DNA of 64,000 nt from Mesorhizobium sp. ES1-1 (GTDB lineage Bacteria; Pseudomonadota; Alphaproteobacteria; Rhizobiales; Rhizobiaceae), in NCBI RefSeq assembly GCF_020164785.1, contig NZ_JAIUGX010000006.1, positions 1 through 64,000 on the forward strand. The letters run 5' to 3'. The notes under the pieces were generated by a model, which was given only the letters and a program-made list of their open reading frames with translations, was not told the origin of the DNA and did not search any database. Shown here in pieces: positions 1 to 16,656 of the stretch. Each line of letters opens with the position of its first letter. Positions within the stretch are counted from its first letter, which is position 1. A program made the position numbers and the translations under genes.

Positions 1-132
1 AATCCAGCCAGCATCTTGAATCACAAACAAGCCTCGATGGGAATCCTACGATTCTCCCAAAACAGGAAACGCTCTAGAATCCAGCAACCGGCCGCAGCCG
101 AGGAGGAGCGACGGCGGCCAGAAGACAGAAGC

Positions 133-840
133 ATGAACAGATTTCACATAACCCGCCATGGACAGGACGACTTCGCGGAAATGGTCTCCAAGCAGGTGGA
201 GCACGCACTTGCCCGCTATGACGAGGCGATCAACCAATCGACCATGGTTTCGGTCGGCAAAATTGCTGGCGGGATCGCCGCCGCCGTCACCTCGCTGTCG
301 CCCAAACACCGGCGTGCCATCGACACCATCCATGCCGACCTTCCCGCGTTGGCCTCGAAATTCGTCCGCGCCCTGGCGGCGGAGGCCGCGCGCCGCACAG
401 AGGCCGGCACCGCCGATGCTTCCTCGGCTTTGTCCGCACCCTTGCAGGCCGGCACCGAGCTCTCGCCTGCGCTGCCGCGGACCGACGATCTCGAATCGAT
501 GCTGATCGAGGACTGGGCCGGCCGGGTCGCCGGCTCGACCTATCTGGAAGAAAACCTGCGCATCGCCCGCTCCACACTGCATCGCTGGCAAAGGCGGGGC
601 GAGGTCATCGCCTTGCGCAAGGGCGGCCGCAAGCATGTCTTCCCGCTTGCGCAATTCGTGGACGGCAGGCCGGTCGCCGGCATAAGCGACGTGCTGTCCC
701 TGATCGGCAATCCGAGGCTGGCCTGGCTGTGGCTGACACGCCCGGCGGCGGAGCTTGACGGGCGAAATCCGATCGACCTGCTGCGAGCGGATCAGGTCGG
801 CGAGGTTATTCAGGCCGCCCGGGTTTTCGCGCCGGGTTAG
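133..840 (+). CDS. DUF2384-like (Xre/MbcA/ParS-type) protein
   Basis: I do not know a specific function. The last 45 or so residues (IGNPRLAWLWL..P...LDGRNPIDLL) resemble the toxin-binding domain of MbcA/ParS/Xre-type antitoxins (DUF2384). Just before it, a stretch with LRIARSTLHRWQRRGEV and a basic patch looks like a helix-turn-helix reading head. The N-terminal half is helical and alanine-rich. No RES or other toxin gene lies beside it, so it may be a solitary DNA-binding relative and not half of a toxin-antitoxin pair. The frame is open back to position 16. I chose the ATG at 133 because the preceding 39 residues are low-complexity and basic, but no strong ribosome site decides between them. 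Confidence 0.6.
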   Translation: MNRFHITRHGQDDFAEMVSKQVEHALARYDEAINQSTMVSVGKIAGGIAAAVTSLSPKHRRAIDTIHADLPALASKFVRALAAEAARRTEAGTADASSALSAPLQAGTELSPALPRTDDLESMLIEDWAGRVAGSTYLEENLRIARSTLHRWQRRGEVIALRKGGRKHVFPLAQFVDGRPVAGISDVLSLIGNPRLAWLWLTRPAAELDGRNPIDLLRADQVGEVIQAARVFAPG

Positions 841-894
841 AGCTGGCGCCTTGCGGCTGTACAGACGACTTTCGTCCGGGGTTGGACTCCTTCC

Positions 895-3174
<2,280 letters not shown>

Positions 3175-3392
3175 GATGTCTTGATTTCCTCGCCGATGCA
3201 GCACCTCCTTGACATGGGTGCCTGTGTCCTTCCGAATTAAGACCACGCGCCGCTCGTGTAAACCGCCAAGCTCGGCAAAGCTGCTTCAAAGCGGATGGGG
3301 GCTGTCAGGGCTGCGAGCTGCAATGCAGTCTTCCCCTGCTTTTCTAGGCCTCGCCATTAAACCCGGCCATCACATCTGCTAGCTTACCGCGC

Positions 3393-6122
3393 ATGAACAT
3401 GCACATTCCGAACGAGCCCGACGGTTCCGAGGCGATGACGACGTTGCCAACGGCCTCTGCTGCCGTCACGCCGATGATGGAGCAGTTCATCGAGATCAAG
3501 GCGGCGAACCCGGATTCGCTGCTGTTCTACCGCATGGGCGACTTCTACGAGCTGTTCTTCGACGACGCGGAAAAGGCCAGCCGGGCGCTCGGCATCGTCT
3601 TGACCAAGCGCGGCAAGCACCAGGGCCACGACATTCCGATGTGCGGCGTGCCGGTGCATGCGGCCGACGATTATCTGCAGAAGCTGATCGGCCAGGGATT
3701 CCGCGTTGCCGTCTGCGAGCAGATCGAGGATCCTGCGGAGGCCAAGAAACGCGGCGGCAAATCCGTGGTGCGCCGTGACGTCGTGCGGCTGGTGACGCCG
3801 GGCACGATCACCGAGGACAAGTTGCTCGCGCCGTCGGAATCGAGCTTCCTGATGGCGCTGGGCCGGGTGAAGGGCGGAGCGGAACACGCCTTTGCCCTGG
3901 CCTGGATCGACATCTCAACCGGCGCCTTCCGGGTCTCTGAAACCACCGCCGACCGGCTGCTGGCCGACATCTTCCGCGTCGATCCGCGCGAACTGATCGT
4001 CGCCGAGCCGGTGTTCCATGATCCCGCGCTGAAAGCCGTGTTCGACGTGCTCGGCCGCGTCGCCAATCCGCAGCCGCCCTCGCTGTTCGATTCGGCCTCG
4101 GCGACGGGGCGTATCGCCCGCTTCTTCGACGTGGCGACGCCCGACAGTTTCGGCGCATTCTCGCGCGCGGAGTTGTCCGCCATCTCGGGCGCCATCGCCT
4201 ATGTCGAGAAGACGCAGAAGGCCGAGCGCCCGCCCCTGTCGCGGCCAGAGCGCGAGGAGCAGGGCTCGACCCTGTTCATCGACCCGGCGACGCGCGGCAA
4301 TCTGGAACTGCTGCGCACGCTCTCGGGCAGCCGCGAAGGCTCGCTGTTCAAGGCCATCGACCGCACAGTGACCGGCGGCGGCGCCAGGCTGCTCGCCGAC
4401 CGGCTGATGGCGCCGCTGACCGATCCGGCCGCGATCGGCGCCAGGCTGGACTCGGTGTCGTTTTTCCGCGCCGAAACCAAGCTGTGCCAGGCGGTGCGGA
4501 GCAGCCTCAAGAGCGTCGCCGACATGCCGCGCGCGCTGTCCAGGCTGGCACTGAATCGCGGCGGGCCGCGCGACCTCGGCGCGCTGCGCGCCGGCTTCGA
4601 GGCGGCAGCGGCCATCGCCGCGACGTTTGCCGGGACCAGCCTGCCGGAAGAACTGACGTGCGCGCTCGCTGCCATCCAGGCGCTGCCCGAGGCGCTCGCC
4701 CGGCATCTGACGCAGGCGCTTGGCGACGAACTGCCGCTGCTCAAGCGCGACGGCGGCTTCCTGCGCGGCGGCTACCATGCCGATCTCGACGAGATGCGGG
4801 CGCTACGCGACGAATCGCGCAAGGTCATCGCCGGGCTGGAGCGCTCGCTGATCGAGGAGACCGGCATCCGCTCGCTGAAAATACGGCACAACAATGTGCT
4901 CGGTTATTACATCGAGGTGACCGCCAACCACCACGCCATCATGACCGGCAGCGATGGCGCCAAGGCGCGCTTCATCCATCGCCAGACCATGGCCAATGCC
5001 ATGCGTTTCACCACCACCGAACTCGCCGAACTCGAGACAAAGATCGCCAATGCCGCCGACCGGGCACTCAGCATCGAGCTTGCCGCCTTCGATGCGCTGA
5101 CGACGGAGGCGGTCGGCGAAGCGGAAAAGATCCGCGCCGGCGCAGAGGCGCTCGCGGTCCTCGACGTGTCGGCTGCGCTCGCGCTTTTGTCGGAGAGCGA
5201 GGCCTGGTGCCGGCCCGTGGTCGATTCCAGCCTCGCCTTCGAGATTGCGGGCGGCCGCCATCCAGTGGTCGAACAGGCATTGCGCCGCTCGGGCGACGGC
5301 CCGTTCGTCGCCAATGACTGCGACCTGTCGCCGGAAGGCAACGCGAAGAACGGCGCGATCTGGCTGCTGACCGGTCCCAATATGGGCGGCAAGTCGACCT
5401 TCCTCAGGCAAAACGCGCTGATTGCGATCCTGGCCCAGACCGGCTCGTTCGTGCCTGCGACCTCGGCCCATATCGGCGTGGTCGATCGACTGTTCTCGCG
5501 CGTCGGCGCTTCCGACGATCTGGCACGCGGCCGCTCGACCTTCATGGTCGAAATGGTCGAGACAGCGGCCATCCTCAACCAGGCCGGCGAACGCGCGCTG
5601 GTGATCCTCGACGAGATCGGCCGCGGCACGGCCACTTTCGACGGGCTGTCGATCGCCTGGGCGGCGGTGGAATATCTGCACGAGAAGAACCGTTGCCGGG
5701 CCATCTTCGCCACGCATTTCCACGAAATGACCTCGCTCGCCGGCAAGCTGGCGCGCCTGCACAATGTGACGATGCGGGTCAAGGAGTGGGAAAACGATGT
5801 CGTCTTCCTGCATGAGGTGGGCAAGGGCGCCGCCGATCGTTCCTATGGCGTGCAGGTGGCGCGGCTGGCGGGACTGCCGGAAGCGGTGGTCGACCGGGCC
5901 AAGGAAGTGCTGCACCAGTTGGAGGAAGGCGAGGTTTCCGGCAAGACCAATCGCCTCGTCGACGATCTGCCGCTGTTTTCCGTGGCGGTCCGACGCGAGG
6001 CGCCGAAGCCGGTAAAGAGCGATGCCGTCAGCGCGGCGCTCGGCGACATCAACCCGGACGAGATGACGCCGAGGGAGGCGCTTGAAGCGCTGTACCGGCT
6101 GAAGGGGCTGGTCGGGAAATAG
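3393..6122 (+). CDS. mutS: DNA mismatch repair ATPase MutS
   Basis: Recognises mismatches and small loops and starts methyl-independent or MutL-driven repair. The mismatch-reading domain has the GDFYELF motif (Phe-x-Glu wedge) near residue 50. The ATPase has Walker [10 protein letters not shown] at about 661, Walker [11 protein letters not shown] at about 737 and the THFHE switch at about 772. At 909 residues it is slightly longer than E. coli MutS, normal for Rhizobiales. Other in-frame ATGs at codons 3 and 15 are possible starts; I kept the first. The stop codon abuts the stop of the convergent aldo/keto reductase with no spacer. Confidence 0.97.
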   Translation: MNMHIPNEPDGSEAMTTLPTASAAVTPMMEQFIEIKAANPDSLLFYRMGDFYELFFDDAEKASRALGIVLTKRGKHQGHDIPMCGVPVHAADDYLQKLIGQGFRVAVCEQIEDPAEAKKRGGKSVVRRDVVRLVTPGTITEDKLLAPSESSFLMALGRVKGGAEHAFALAWIDISTGAFRVSETTADRLLADIFRVDPRELIVAEPVFHDPALKAVFDVLGRVANPQPPSLFDSASATGRIARFFDVATPDSFGAFSRAELSAISGAIAYVEKTQKAERPPLSRPEREEQGSTLFIDPATRGNLELLRTLSGSREGSLFKAIDRTVTGGGARLLADRLMAPLTDPAAIGARLDSVSFFRAETKLCQAVRSSLKSVADMPRALSRLALNRGGPRDLGALRAGFEAAAAIAATFAGTSLPEELTCALAAIQALPEALARHLTQALGDELPLLKRDGGFLRGGYHADLDEMRALRDESRKVIAGLERSLIEETGIRSLKIRHNNVLGYYIEVTANHHAIMTGSDGAKARFIHRQTMANAMRFTTTELAELETKIANAADRALSIELAAFDALTTEAVGEAEKIRAGAEALAVLDVSAALALLSESEAWCRPVVDSSLAFEIAGGRHPVVEQALRRSGDGPFVANDCDLSPEGNAKNGAIWLLTGPNMGGKSTFLRQNALIAILAQTGSFVPATSAHIGVVDRLFSRVGASDDLARGRSTFMVEMVETAAILNQAGERALVILDEIGRGTATFDGLSIAWAAVEYLHEKNRCRAIFATHFHEMTSLAGKLARLHNVTMRVKEWENDVVFLHEVGKGAADRSYGVQVARLAGLPEAVVDRAKEVLHQLEEGEVSGKTNRLVDDLPLFSVAVRREAPKPVKSDAVSAALGDINPDEMTPREALEALYRLKGLVGK

Positions 6123-6968
6123 TCAGATCATCTCCAGCCCGCGCTTGCGCGTCGGCGGCGGGAAGGCGCGGTCAAGATCGGCCAGATCCTCGCCCGTAAG
6201 CGCAATGTCGAGCGCTGCGACATTCTGGCGAACATGGTCCTGGCTGCTGGCCTTGGGGATGGCGATGACGCCCTCCTGGTGCATCACCCAGGCAAGGGCG
6301 ATCTGCGCCGCCGTCGAATTGTGGCGGGCAGCGACCGCGTCGAGCCTTGCATTGCTCGCCAATGCGCCCTGCTCGACCGGCGAATAGGCCATCAGCGGAA
6401 TGCCGCGCGCTCGGCTCCAGGGCGCGAGATCGTATTCGATGCCGCGCCGGACCAGATTGTAGAGCACCTGGTTGGTCTGGACATTGTCGCCGTTGGCCAA
6501 GCCAACCAGCTCTTCCATCTCCTCGGTGTCGAAATTGCTGACGCCCCAGTGGCGGATCTTGCCGGCGTCCATCAGGGCCTCGAAGGCGGAGACCGTCTCA
6601 GCCAACGGGATGCTGCCCGGCCAATGCAGCAGATAGAGATCGATGCGGTCGGTCCGCAGGCGCTTCAGGCTGTTCTCGCAGGCGCGTTGGACGCCTGCGC
6701 GCGACGCGTTGGACGGCAGCACTTTCGAAACCAGGAAGACTTCGTCGCGGCGCCCTGCAATCGCCTCGGCCACCACCTCCTCGGCGCCGCCGCCAGCGTA
6801 CATTTCGGCGGTGTCGATCAGGGTGACGCCAAGATCGAGGCCGAGCTTGAGCGCGTCGACCTCAGCTACGCGACGGCGCGAATCCTCGCCCATCTTCCAT
6901 GTACCCTGTCCGAGAACGGCGATGGCTTCGCCGGAGGGCAGCGTGGTGGTCCTGATGGTCGAAGGCAT
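6123..6968 (-). CDS. aldo/keto reductase
   Basis: An NADPH-dependent carbonyl reductase of the AKR superfamily; the substrate cannot be told. Visible motifs are LGVTLIDTAEMY near residue 50 (catalytic Asp and Tyr), the Lys in SKVLPSN, the conserved LLHWPG segment with the catalytic His, and the cofactor-binding region IAIPKASSQDHVRQN near the C-terminus. Length (281) is typical of the single-domain bacterial members. I placed the start at 6968 because GGAG lies 6 nt upstream of that ATG; the next upstream ATG at 6980 would swallow this ribosome site. The 3' end touches the stop of mutS. Confidence 0.88.
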   Translation of the reverse strand: MPSTIRTTTLPSGEAIAVLGQGTWKMGEDSRRRVAEVDALKLGLDLGVTLIDTAEMYAGGGAEEVVAEAIAGRRDEVFLVSKVLPSNASRAGVQRACENSLKRLRTDRIDLYLLHWPGSIPLAETVSAFEALMDAGKIRHWGVSNFDTEEMEELVGLANGDNVQTNQVLYNLVRRGIEYDLAPWSRARGIPLMAYSPVEQGALASNARLDAVAARHNSTAAQIALAWVMHQEGVIAIPKASSQDHVRQNVAALDIALTGEDLADLDRAFPPPTRKRGLEMI

Positions 6969-7050
6969 GGCAAACTCCATTGAGCTCAGATGGCGTCACA
7001 GGCCGAAAGATCCGGAATGGCCCTCGCGACGGGCATGGCCGCGGAAATTC

Positions 7051-7440
7051 TCACTTGGCCGGGTGGGCGGCGAGCCAGGCTTGCATCTGCTTGATCTCGG
7101 CCTCTTGCGCGGCGACGACGCCTTCGGCAAGTTTGCGGATCTCCGGATCCTTGCCATTGGCGAGCTCGACCTTGGCCATGTCGATGGCGCCCTGATGATG
7201 GGGGATCATGCCCCGGACAAAATCGACATCGGCATTGCCGGTATAGTCGATCATCATGTCGCCATGCATCTTGTCCATCGCGGCCTTGTAGCCCTGCGTC
7301 GACGGGCTTTCGGCACCCATCGCCATACCGGTCATGTCATGTTTCGCCTCCTCCGCCTGCGCCGGAACGCTTTCGAGGAAGACTGCAAGCAGCATTCCAG
7401 CCGCCATCAGCAACAGCACGATCTTCTTGGCCAGGGTCAT
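7051..7440 (-). CDS. DUF305 periplasmic metal-handling protein
   Basis: A small exported protein with an N-terminal signal peptide (hydrophobic [13 protein letters not shown], cleavage likely after QA). The mature part carries the DUF305 signature [17 protein letters not shown] followed by [15 protein letters not shown]. The His and Met content ([16 protein letters not shown]) fits copper binding. It sits 41 bp downstream of copA on the same strand, so it is probably in the copper operon driven by the CueR-type operator. The DUF305 family is often linked to copper resistance genes; its direct biochemistry is not established. Confidence 0.88.
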   Translation of the reverse strand: MTLAKKIVLLLMAAGMLLAVFLESVPAQAEEAKHDMTGMAMGAESPSTQGYKAAMDKMHGDMMIDYTGNADVDFVRGMIPHHQGAIDMAKVELANGKDPEIRKLAEGVVAAQEAEIKQMQAWLAAHPAK

Positions 7441-7481
7441 TCAAGGTCTCCTTTGTTCGGGTTGGTATTTGGGGGCTGGGA

Positions 7482-9854
<2,373 letters not shown>

Positions 9855-9886
9855 GCAAAAATGCCCAATGCCAGTGCTTAAACGCG

Positions 9887-9917
9887 GAGGTAGTGCTTCC
9901 AGTAACTGGAAGGTCAA
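9887..9917 (-). promoter_or_regulatory. CueR/MerR-type copper promoter of copA
   Basis: Read on the minus strand: -35 TTGACC (9917-9912), a 19-nt spacer containing the dyad CTTCCAG-TTA-CTGGAAG, then a weak -10 TACCTC (9892-9887). A 19-nt spacer with a dyad between the boxes is the hallmark of MerR-family activator promoters, and the half-sites match the CueR type. The transcript would start a few tens of bases before the copA ATG at 9854. The likely regulator is the CueR-like protein encoded at 18874-19290. Confidence 0.85.
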
Positions 9918-10035
9918 GGGCGTATCCCGCTTTTTCCCGGATGACGCGGCTTGGTCTTGCGATCGCTGCAAGAAATCCGGACGCAGCCAGCGCCCCCGTG
10001 CTATTCAGCACCGCTTTCAGCCGGTTTCGATACCA

Positions 10036-10956
10036 ATGTCGATTTGCCCAAAAATGAAATGCCTGCTCATCAACCTCGATCGGTCCCTCGACCGGCTCGC
10101 CCATATGAAGAGCGAGTTTGCCCGAATCGGAATTCAGTTCTCGCGGATCGAGGCGGTTGATGCCGAGAGCCGGCCGGATCTGGCCACAATGCCGCTGCGT
10201 GCCAAACGCCGAACGAAGATCCGTCTTGCCGACACCGAAATCGCTTGCCTGCTCAGCCACAGGGCTTGCTGGGAGATGATCGCCAAAGGCGGCGACCGCC
10301 ATGTCGCCGTCTTCGAGGACGACCTCGTCTTCACAACGACGGCCGGGGCCTTGCTCCGCGATACCGGCTGGATTCCAGCGGACGCCGATATCATCAAGCT
10401 GGAAACCGTCTTCCAGAAAACCCTCGTCGGCCGCAAGCGCCTGGCGGCCGGCCATGGCTTCTTCTTGTCCCGGCTTCATGACGTGCATATAGGCACGGGA
10501 GGTTACATTATCTCGAGGCAGGCGGCTCGAGATCTCGTGGACGCGACCAGGGACATAGGAATTCCGGTCGACCAGTTAATGTTCAATCCGATCTTTCCGA
10601 CATCGTCCGGCAAGAGGATCTACCAACTTGTGCCGGCTCTGTGCCTACAGGATCAGTACCTGGGCGAGAAATCCTTAGGCCTGCCAAGCCTGCTCAAGCT
10701 GGACCGGGTGAACGCCTGGAAGGAGAGTGGCCTGGCAGGACGCCACGCGAAAGCTCTTGGCAAGAAAATCACAAGCGAGTTCAATCGCCTGGGACGGCAG
10801 ATAGGCAATTTCTGCCGGATGAGACGCAAGATGATCATCCCATTCGACCACCAGGACGAACGGATCCTTTCGCCCATACCCAGCGACACGAAAACGCGCT
10901 ATAGACGCCGCCCAAAAGGCAAGGCCACCCATTACCAATGGCGAAAATCTCCCTGA
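10036..10956 (+). CDS. family 25 glycosyltransferase (LPS biosynthesis type)
   Basis: A sugar transferase of the GT25 family, which modifies lipopolysaccharide outer cores. Evidence is the N-terminal [16 protein letters not shown], the middle segment [16 protein letters not shown], and the [10 protein letters not shown] motif with the acidic metal-binding residues near residue 95. The C-terminal 80 residues are basic. The start could also be the ATG at 10054; the open frame reaches further upstream into the copA promoter region and is unlikely to be used there. The 3' end overlaps the start of glnD by 19 bp, so it may be co-transcribed with glnD, an unusual pairing. Confidence 0.82.
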   Translation: MSICPKMKCLLINLDRSLDRLAHMKSEFARIGIQFSRIEAVDAESRPDLATMPLRAKRRTKIRLADTEIACLLSHRACWEMIAKGGDRHVAVFEDDLVFTTTAGALLRDTGWIPADADIIKLETVFQKTLVGRKRLAAGHGFFLSRLHDVHIGTGGYIISRQAARDLVDATRDIGIPVDQLMFNPIFPTSSGKRIYQLVPALCLQDQYLGEKSLGLPSLLKLDRVNAWKESGLAGRHAKALGKKITSEFNRLGRQIGNFCRMRRKMIIPFDHQDERILSPIPSDTKTRYRRRPKGKATHYQWRKSP

Positions 10957-13739
10957 AGCTTGAAGAACTGATCGACGGCGAAGCCTTGCGCCGCGAGATG
11001 ACGGCGTTGACCGCCGCCACCGCCGGGGATGGCTCTTCACAAGCCGTGCGTTCCGCTGCCCTCCAACTGCTCAAGGGCAGATTGGCCGAAGGCCGCAGGA
11101 CGGCCGAGCGGATGCTGAAGGAAGATGGCGGCGGCAGCGCCTGCGCGGCGCGGCTCTCCTATCTCATGGATGAGATCATCCGAGCCCTCTATGATTTCGC
11201 CGTCAAGCATGTCTACCGGGTCAAGAACCCGTCCTCGGCCGAGCGCATGGCCGTCGTCGCTGTTGGCGGTTACGGGCGCGGCACGCTGGCGCCCGGATCC
11301 GACATCGACCTCCTGTTCCTGCTGCCCAACAAGCAGACTCCCTGGGGCGAACGGACCGTCGAATACATGCTCTACATGCTGTGGGATCTCGGCCTGAAGG
11401 TCGGCCACGCCACACGCAACATCGACGAGTGCCTGCGGCTGTCGCGCACGGACGTCACCATCCGCACCTCGATTCTGGAGGCGCGCTTCCTGTGGGGCGA
11501 ACTCAAGCTCTATGACGAGTTGATGCTGCGCTTCGACCACGAGGTGGTGCGCACGACCGGGCCCGAATATGTCCAGGCCAAGCTTACCGAACGCGACGAG
11601 CGTCACGCCAAGGCCGGCGAAAGCCGCTATCTCGTCGAGCCCAATGTCAAGGATGGCAAGGGCGGCCTGCGCGATCTGCAGACGCTGTTTTGGATCGGCA
11701 AATATTTCTACCGCGTCCGCACGGGCGAGGAGCTGGTCGACAAGGGCGTCTTCACCGAAAGCGAGTATCGCGAGTTCCAGAAAGCCGAGGATTTCCTGTG
11801 GGCGGTGCGCTGCCACATGCATTTCCTCACCGGCAAGGCCGAGGAGCGGCTGCATTTCGACATTCAGCGAGAGATTGCAGAACGTCTGGGCTATACCAGT
11901 CACCCCGGCCTGTCGGCCGTCGAGCGGTTCATGAAGCACTACTTCCTCGTGGCCAAGGATGTCGGCGACCTGACCCGCATCTTCTGCGCCGCGCTGGAAG
12001 AAGAGCAGGCCAAGCATGTGCCGGGCTTCAACCGCATCTTCCTCACCTTTCAACGCCGCAAGCGCAAGCTTGCCGGCACTTCGGATTTCATCGTCGACAA
12101 CCACCGCATCAACATCGCCGACGACCTGGTGTTCGAGCGCGATCCGGTCAATCTGCTGCGATTGTTCTGGTTCGCCGACAAGCATGGGCTGGAATTCCAT
12201 CCCGATGCGCTCAAACTGCTGACCCGGTCGCTCGGACTGGTCAACAAGTCGCTGCGGCGCGACGAGGAGGCCAATCGGCTGTTCCTCGACATCCTGACTT
12301 CGGACCGAAATGCCGAGCTCAATTTGCGGCGCATGAACGAGGCCGGACTGCTGGGCAAACTGATCCCTGATTTCGGCAAGATCGTCGCCATGATGCAGTT
12401 CTCGATGTACCACCACTATACGGTGGACGAGCACCTGATCCGTTGCATCGGCGTGCTGGCCGAGATCGAGCGCGGCGACGGCGAGACCGTCCACCCGCTG
12501 TCGCACACGCTGATGCCGGGGCTGAAGAAGAGCCGCGAGGCGCTCTATGTCGCCGTGCTCCTGCACGACATCGCCAAGGGCCGACCGGAGGACCATTCCG
12601 AGGCCGGCGCCAGGATCGCCCGCCGCATCTGCCCGCATATGGGGCTTTCGCCCGCCGACACCGAGACCGTCGCATGGCTGGTGGAGAATCATCTGGTGAT
12701 GTCGATGACGGCGCAGACCCGCGATCTCAACGACCGCAAGACGATCGAGGATTTCGCCTCGATCGTGCAGTCGGTCGAGCGGCTGAAGCTGCTCCTCATT
12801 CTCACCGTCTGCGACATCAGAGGCGTCGGCCCAGGGGTCTGGAATGGCTGGAAGGGCCAGTTGCTGCGCACGCTCTATTACGAGACCGAGCTGCTGTTGA
12901 CCGGCGGCTTCTCGGAAGTGTCGCGCGCCCAGCGCACCGCCGCGTCCCGTGAACGCCTTGCCGAGGCGCTGGCCGACTGGCCGGACGCGGCGCGCAAGCG
13001 TTATGTCGGCCTGCACTATGAGAACTATCTGCTGACCGTCGACCTGCCGGACCAGTTGCGCCACGCCGAATTCATCCGTGACGCGGACGCGGCCGGCAAC
13101 AGGCTGGCTACAATGGTCAAGACTCACCAATTCGAAGGGGTTACCGAAATCACCGTGCTGGCGCAGGATCATCCGCGCCTGCTTTCGGTGATTGCGGGGG
13201 CTTGTGCGGGGGCCGGCGGCAACATCGTCGATGCGCAGATCTTCACCACGGCGGACGGCCGCGCCCTGGACACGATTCTCATTTCGCGGGAATTCGATCG
13301 CGACGAGGACGAGCGACGGCGCGCCGAGCGCGTTGGCCGGTTGATCGAGGACGTGCTGTCGGGCAAGAGCTGGCTGCCGGAGATGATCGAGAAGCGTACC
13401 AAACCCCGGCGCGGCGCCAAAGTGTTCAAGATTCCGCCGCGCGCCGAAATCCGCAACACGCTCTCGAACCGGTTTTCGGTCGTCGAGGTCGAGGGCCTGG
13501 ATCGCCCGGGATTGCTATCGGAAATCACCGGGACGCTGTCCGACCTTTCGCTCGACATCGCGTCGGCCCACATCACCACTTTCGGCGAAAAGGTCATCGA
13601 CACCTTCTATGTGACCGACCTTACCGGTCAGAAGATCGACAGTCCGGCCCGCATCGCCACCACCCGCAACCGGTTGATCGCTACGCTGGAGGGCATCGTG
13701 CCCGAGCGGGGCGCCAAGGCCAAAGCCGCCGCCGAGTGA
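10938..13739 (+). CDS. glnD: bifunctional uridylyltransferase/uridylyl-removing enzyme GlnD
   Basis: Senses glutamine and adds or removes UMP on PII proteins, setting the nitrogen response. The nucleotidyltransferase domain has [16 protein letters not shown] near residue 109. The HD hydrolase domain has [14 protein letters not shown] near 540, which carries out deuridylylation. Two ACT domains close the protein ([17 protein letters not shown] near 735, [17 protein letters not shown] near 848) and bind glutamine. The length of 933 residues is typical of rhizobial GlnD. It overlaps the GT25 gene by 19 bp and is followed 46 bp later by murJ, the usual rhizobial order. Confidence 0.97.
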   Translation: MAKISLKLEELIDGEALRREMTALTAATAGDGSSQAVRSAALQLLKGRLAEGRRTAERMLKEDGGGSACAARLSYLMDEIIRALYDFAVKHVYRVKNPSSAERMAVVAVGGYGRGTLAPGSDIDLLFLLPNKQTPWGERTVEYMLYMLWDLGLKVGHATRNIDECLRLSRTDVTIRTSILEARFLWGELKLYDELMLRFDHEVVRTTGPEYVQAKLTERDERHAKAGESRYLVEPNVKDGKGGLRDLQTLFWIGKYFYRVRTGEELVDKGVFTESEYREFQKAEDFLWAVRCHMHFLTGKAEERLHFDIQREIAERLGYTSHPGLSAVERFMKHYFLVAKDVGDLTRIFCAALEEEQAKHVPGFNRIFLTFQRRKRKLAGTSDFIVDNHRINIADDLVFERDPVNLLRLFWFADKHGLEFHPDALKLLTRSLGLVNKSLRRDEEANRLFLDILTSDRNAELNLRRMNEAGLLGKLIPDFGKIVAMMQFSMYHHYTVDEHLIRCIGVLAEIERGDGETVHPLSHTLMPGLKKSREALYVAVLLHDIAKGRPEDHSEAGARIARRICPHMGLSPADTETVAWLVENHLVMSMTAQTRDLNDRKTIEDFASIVQSVERLKLLLILTVCDIRGVGPGVWNGWKGQLLRTLYYETELLLTGGFSEVSRAQRTAASRERLAEALADWPDAARKRYVGLHYENYLLTVDLPDQLRHAEFIRDADAAGNRLATMVKTHQFEGVTEITVLAQDHPRLLSVIAGACAGAGGNIVDAQIFTTADGRALDTILISREFDRDEDERRRAERVGRLIEDVLSGKSWLPEMIEKRTKPRRGAKVFKIPPRAEIRNTLSNRFSVVEVEGLDRPGLLSEITGTLSDLSLDIASAHITTFGEKVIDTFYVTDLTGQKIDSPARIATTRNRLIATLEGIVPERGAKAKAAAE

Positions 13740-13785
13740 CGACAGCGCTCTCCTTGTCCCAATTTCGCAGGCAGTTTCCAGACTT

Positions 13786-15384
13786 ATGAGCCTCATGAAG
13801 AAATTCGCAACGGTCGCGTCCGGCACGCTGATGAGCCGCGCGCTCGGTTTCGGCCGCGAGATGCTGATGGCCGCCGCCCTCGGCACCGGGCCGGTCGCGG
13901 ACGCCTTCAACGCCGCGTTCCAGTTCCCCAACACTTTTCGCCGGCTGTTCGCCGAGGGTGCGTTCAACGCCGCCTTCGTGCCGCTGTTCGCCAAGGAGAT
14001 CGAGACCCATGGCACAGACGGCGCCAAGCGCTTTTCGGAAGAGGTGTTCGGCGTGCTGTTCACGGCGCTGCTGGCCCTGACCATCGTCATGGAACTGTCG
14101 ATGCCGCTGATCGTGCGCTACCTGGTAGCGCCGGGTTTTGCCGGCATTCCGGGCAAGTTCGATACCACGGTGACGCTGGCGACGATCATGTTCCCCTATC
14201 TGATCTGCATGTCGCTGGGCGCCATGATGGCAGGCATGCTGAACTCGCTGCGCCGTTATTTCGCGGCCGCCGTGGCGCCGGTGTTCCTCAACATCATCCT
14301 GATCGGCGTGCTTGCCTATGCTTGGTACAAGGGCTCGGACGCAGTGACCGTCGGCTACGCACTGTCCTGGGGCGTGCTCGCCGCCGGCCTCGTTCAACTG
14401 GCGATCGTCTGGGTCGCCGTGCGCCATGCCGGCATCTCGATCGGCTTCCGTCGCCCCAAGATGACGCCAGCCGTCAAGCGTCTGCTGGTCTTGGCGCTAC
14501 CGGCGGCGATCACCGGCGGCATCACCCAGATCAACCAGCTGATCGGCACGGCGATCGCCTCGGCGCAGAACAGCGCGGTTTCCTCGCTCGCCTATGCCGA
14601 TCGCGTTTATCAGCTGCCGCTCGGCGTGGTCGGCGTCGCCGTCGCGATCGTGCTGCTGCCTGAGCTGTCGCGGGCCCTGAAATCCGGCAATCTGATCGAA
14701 GCGGCCAATCTGCAGAACCGCTCCGTCGAGTTCACGCTGTTCCTGACGCTGCCCGCTGCCGCCGCGCTCTGGGTGATGTCGGAGCCGATCGTGCGGCTGG
14801 TCTATGAGCGGGGCGCCTTCGCGGCCAACGGCTCGACGCCGACGGTTGCGGCGATCCTGGCGATCTTCGGCCTCGGCCTGCCGGCCTTCGTGCTGATCAA
14901 GGCATTTACCCCAGGCTATTTCGCCCGTGAGGACACGCGCACGCCGATGATCTTCGCGGCTATTTCCGTTGCCGTGAACGTCACCACGGCCCTGACCTTG
15001 TTTCCTCGCATGGGAGCGCCAGGCATCGCCGTCGCTTCCGCGGTAGCCGGCTGGGTCAACGCCTCGATGCTGCTCGGCGTGCTGATCAGGCGCGGCCATT
15101 GGGGGCGCGACGTGCCGCTCCTGAAGCGCATCCCACGGCTTGTGCTTTCAGCCGTGATCATGGGCGTGGCGCTTTACTTCGCCGAGCACTGGTTCGCCGT
15201 CAGGCTTGGCCCCGGCTCGCCGCTGGTCGTCAAGGCGACGACGCTGCTGTCGCTGGTGGCCGGCGGGGCGCTGCTCTACTTCATCGCGGCCTTTGCCACC
15301 GGCGGCACCGATTTCGGCATGATCCGCCGCAATGTCGGGCGCAAGGCCGCGCCGGCCGCCGCAAAGACCGACATCGAGGAATAG
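13786..15384 (+). CDS. murJ: lipid II flippase MurJ (MviN)
   Basis: Moves the peptidoglycan precursor lipid II across the inner membrane. The sequence is a chain of about 14 hydrophobic segments. It opens with the family signature [25 protein letters not shown] and contains [18 protein letters not shown], diagnostic of MurJ. The Arg residues needed in the central cavity are present in the first helices. At 532 residues the length is normal. It lies between glnD and trpS, a conserved arrangement in Rhizobiales; the 117-bp gap before trpS has no clear terminator. Confidence 0.96.
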   Translation: MSLMKKFATVASGTLMSRALGFGREMLMAAALGTGPVADAFNAAFQFPNTFRRLFAEGAFNAAFVPLFAKEIETHGTDGAKRFSEEVFGVLFTALLALTIVMELSMPLIVRYLVAPGFAGIPGKFDTTVTLATIMFPYLICMSLGAMMAGMLNSLRRYFAAAVAPVFLNIILIGVLAYAWYKGSDAVTVGYALSWGVLAAGLVQLAIVWVAVRHAGISIGFRRPKMTPAVKRLLVLALPAAITGGITQINQLIGTAIASAQNSAVSSLAYADRVYQLPLGVVGVAVAIVLLPELSRALKSGNLIEAANLQNRSVEFTLFLTLPAAAALWVMSEPIVRLVYERGAFAANGSTPTVAAILAIFGLGLPAFVLIKAFTPGYFAREDTRTPMIFAAISVAVNVTTALTLFPRMGAPGIAVASAVAGWVNASMLLGVLIRRGHWGRDVPLLKRIPRLVLSAVIMGVALYFAEHWFAVRLGPGSPLVVKATTLLSLVAGGALLYFIAAFATGGTDFGMIRRNVGRKAAPAAAKTDIEE

Positions 15385-15502
15385 CGCCCCTCGGTCCACC
15401 TTTAGGATCATCTTGATCGTAACGGTGTCTTCGTCCATAAGCGCGCCGTCGCAAGACTTTCGCCGCGCGCGAAACGGCCCTCCACAAGCCAAAGGAACAA
15501 GA

Positions 15503-16570
15503 ATGTCCGCCTTCAAGCCACTCGTCTTTTCCGGTGTCCAGCCGACCGGCAATCTGCATCTCGGCAATTATCTCGGCGCCATCAAGAAATTCGTCGCCCT
15601 GCAAGACACATCCGACTGCATCTATTGCGTCGTCGACCTGCATTCGCTGACCGCGCAGCTCGTCCATGAAGACCTCGCCGACCAGACGCGGTCGATCACC
15701 GCTGCGTTCCTCGCCTCCGGCATCGATCCGAAGAAGCATATCGTCTTCAACCAGTCGCGGGTGATGCAGCACGCCGAACTGGCCTGGATCTTCAACTGCG
15801 TGGCCCGCATCGGCTGGATGAACCGCATGACGCAGTTCAAGGACAAGGCCGGCAAGGACCGCGAGAACGCGTCGCTGGGCCTGCTCGCCTATCCCTCACT
15901 GATGGCCGCTGATATCCTCGTCTACCGCGCCACGCATGTGCCTGTCGGCGACGACCAGAAGCAGCATCTCGAGCTGACCCGCGACATTGCGCAGAAATTC
16001 AACAACGACTTCTCCGACCGCATCGCCAGGCTCGGCGTCGGTGTCGAGATGCAGGTCGGCGAGGAGACCGTGCACGGCTATTTCCCGCTGACCGAACCGG
16101 TGATCGGGGGGCCGGCTGCGCGCATCATGTCGCTGCGCGACGGCTCGAAGAAGATGTCGAAATCGGACCCGTCCGACCTGTCGCGCATCAACCTGACCGA
16201 CGATGCCGACGCCATCTCCAAGAAGATCCGCAAGGCCAAGACCGACCCGGAAGCTTTGCCGAGCGAGCTTGACGGTCTGGCAGCCCGGCCGGAGGCGGAG
16301 AACCTGGTCGGCATCTATGCCGGTCTCGCCGAAATGTCGAAGGCGGACGTGCTGAAGGAATTCGCCGGCCAGCAGTTTTCGGTGTTCAAGCCGGCGCTGG
16401 CCGACTTGGCGGTGGAAAAGCTGGCGCCGGTTGCCAGCGAAATGCGTCGCATTTCCAATGACCGTGCCTATGTCGACGCGGTGCTGAAGGACGGCGGGGA
16501 GCGCGCCGGCGTGCTCGCCGAGGGGACGATGAAGACGGTTCGCGACATTATCGGGCTGCTGCAGGCTTGA
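15503..16570 (+). CDS. trpS: tryptophanyl-tRNA synthetase
   Basis: Charges tRNA-Trp with tryptophan using ATP. It is a class I synthetase: the HIGH-equivalent is [12 protein letters not shown] at residues 14-25 and the KMSKS loop is KKMSKSD near 216. From the ATG at 15503 the product has 355 residues, the family norm, and AAAGGAACAAGA forms a good ribosome site just upstream. The frame is open back to 15332, but that extension has no family similarity and lies over the murJ-trpS spacer. Confidence 0.97.
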   Translation: MSAFKPLVFSGVQPTGNLHLGNYLGAIKKFVALQDTSDCIYCVVDLHSLTAQLVHEDLADQTRSITAAFLASGIDPKKHIVFNQSRVMQHAELAWIFNCVARIGWMNRMTQFKDKAGKDRENASLGLLAYPSLMAADILVYRATHVPVGDDQKQHLELTRDIAQKFNNDFSDRIARLGVGVEMQVGEETVHGYFPLTEPVIGGPAARIMSLRDGSKKMSKSDPSDLSRINLTDDADAISKKIRKAKTDPEALPSELDGLAARPEAENLVGIYAGLAEMSKADVLKEFAGQQFSVFKPALADLAVEKLAPVASEMRRISNDRAYVDAVLKDGGERAGVLAEGTMKTVRDIIGLLQA

Positions 16571-16656
16571 TGGCGCCGCACCGGAATCGTACCGGCGCTT
16601 GCCGCCGGTACGCGGTGGTGGCAGATTGCGGCCCAAATGATACCGAGTAGATAGAC

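Noticed and set aside
16..840. Toxin-antitoxin pair at the left end
   Set aside because: The gene has an antitoxin-like C-terminal domain, but no toxin frame sits on either side within the window.
11037..13172. 711-codon minus-strand frame opposite glnD
   Set aside because: Antisense shadow; GlnD motifs on the other strand are unequivocal and the antisense product has no domain.
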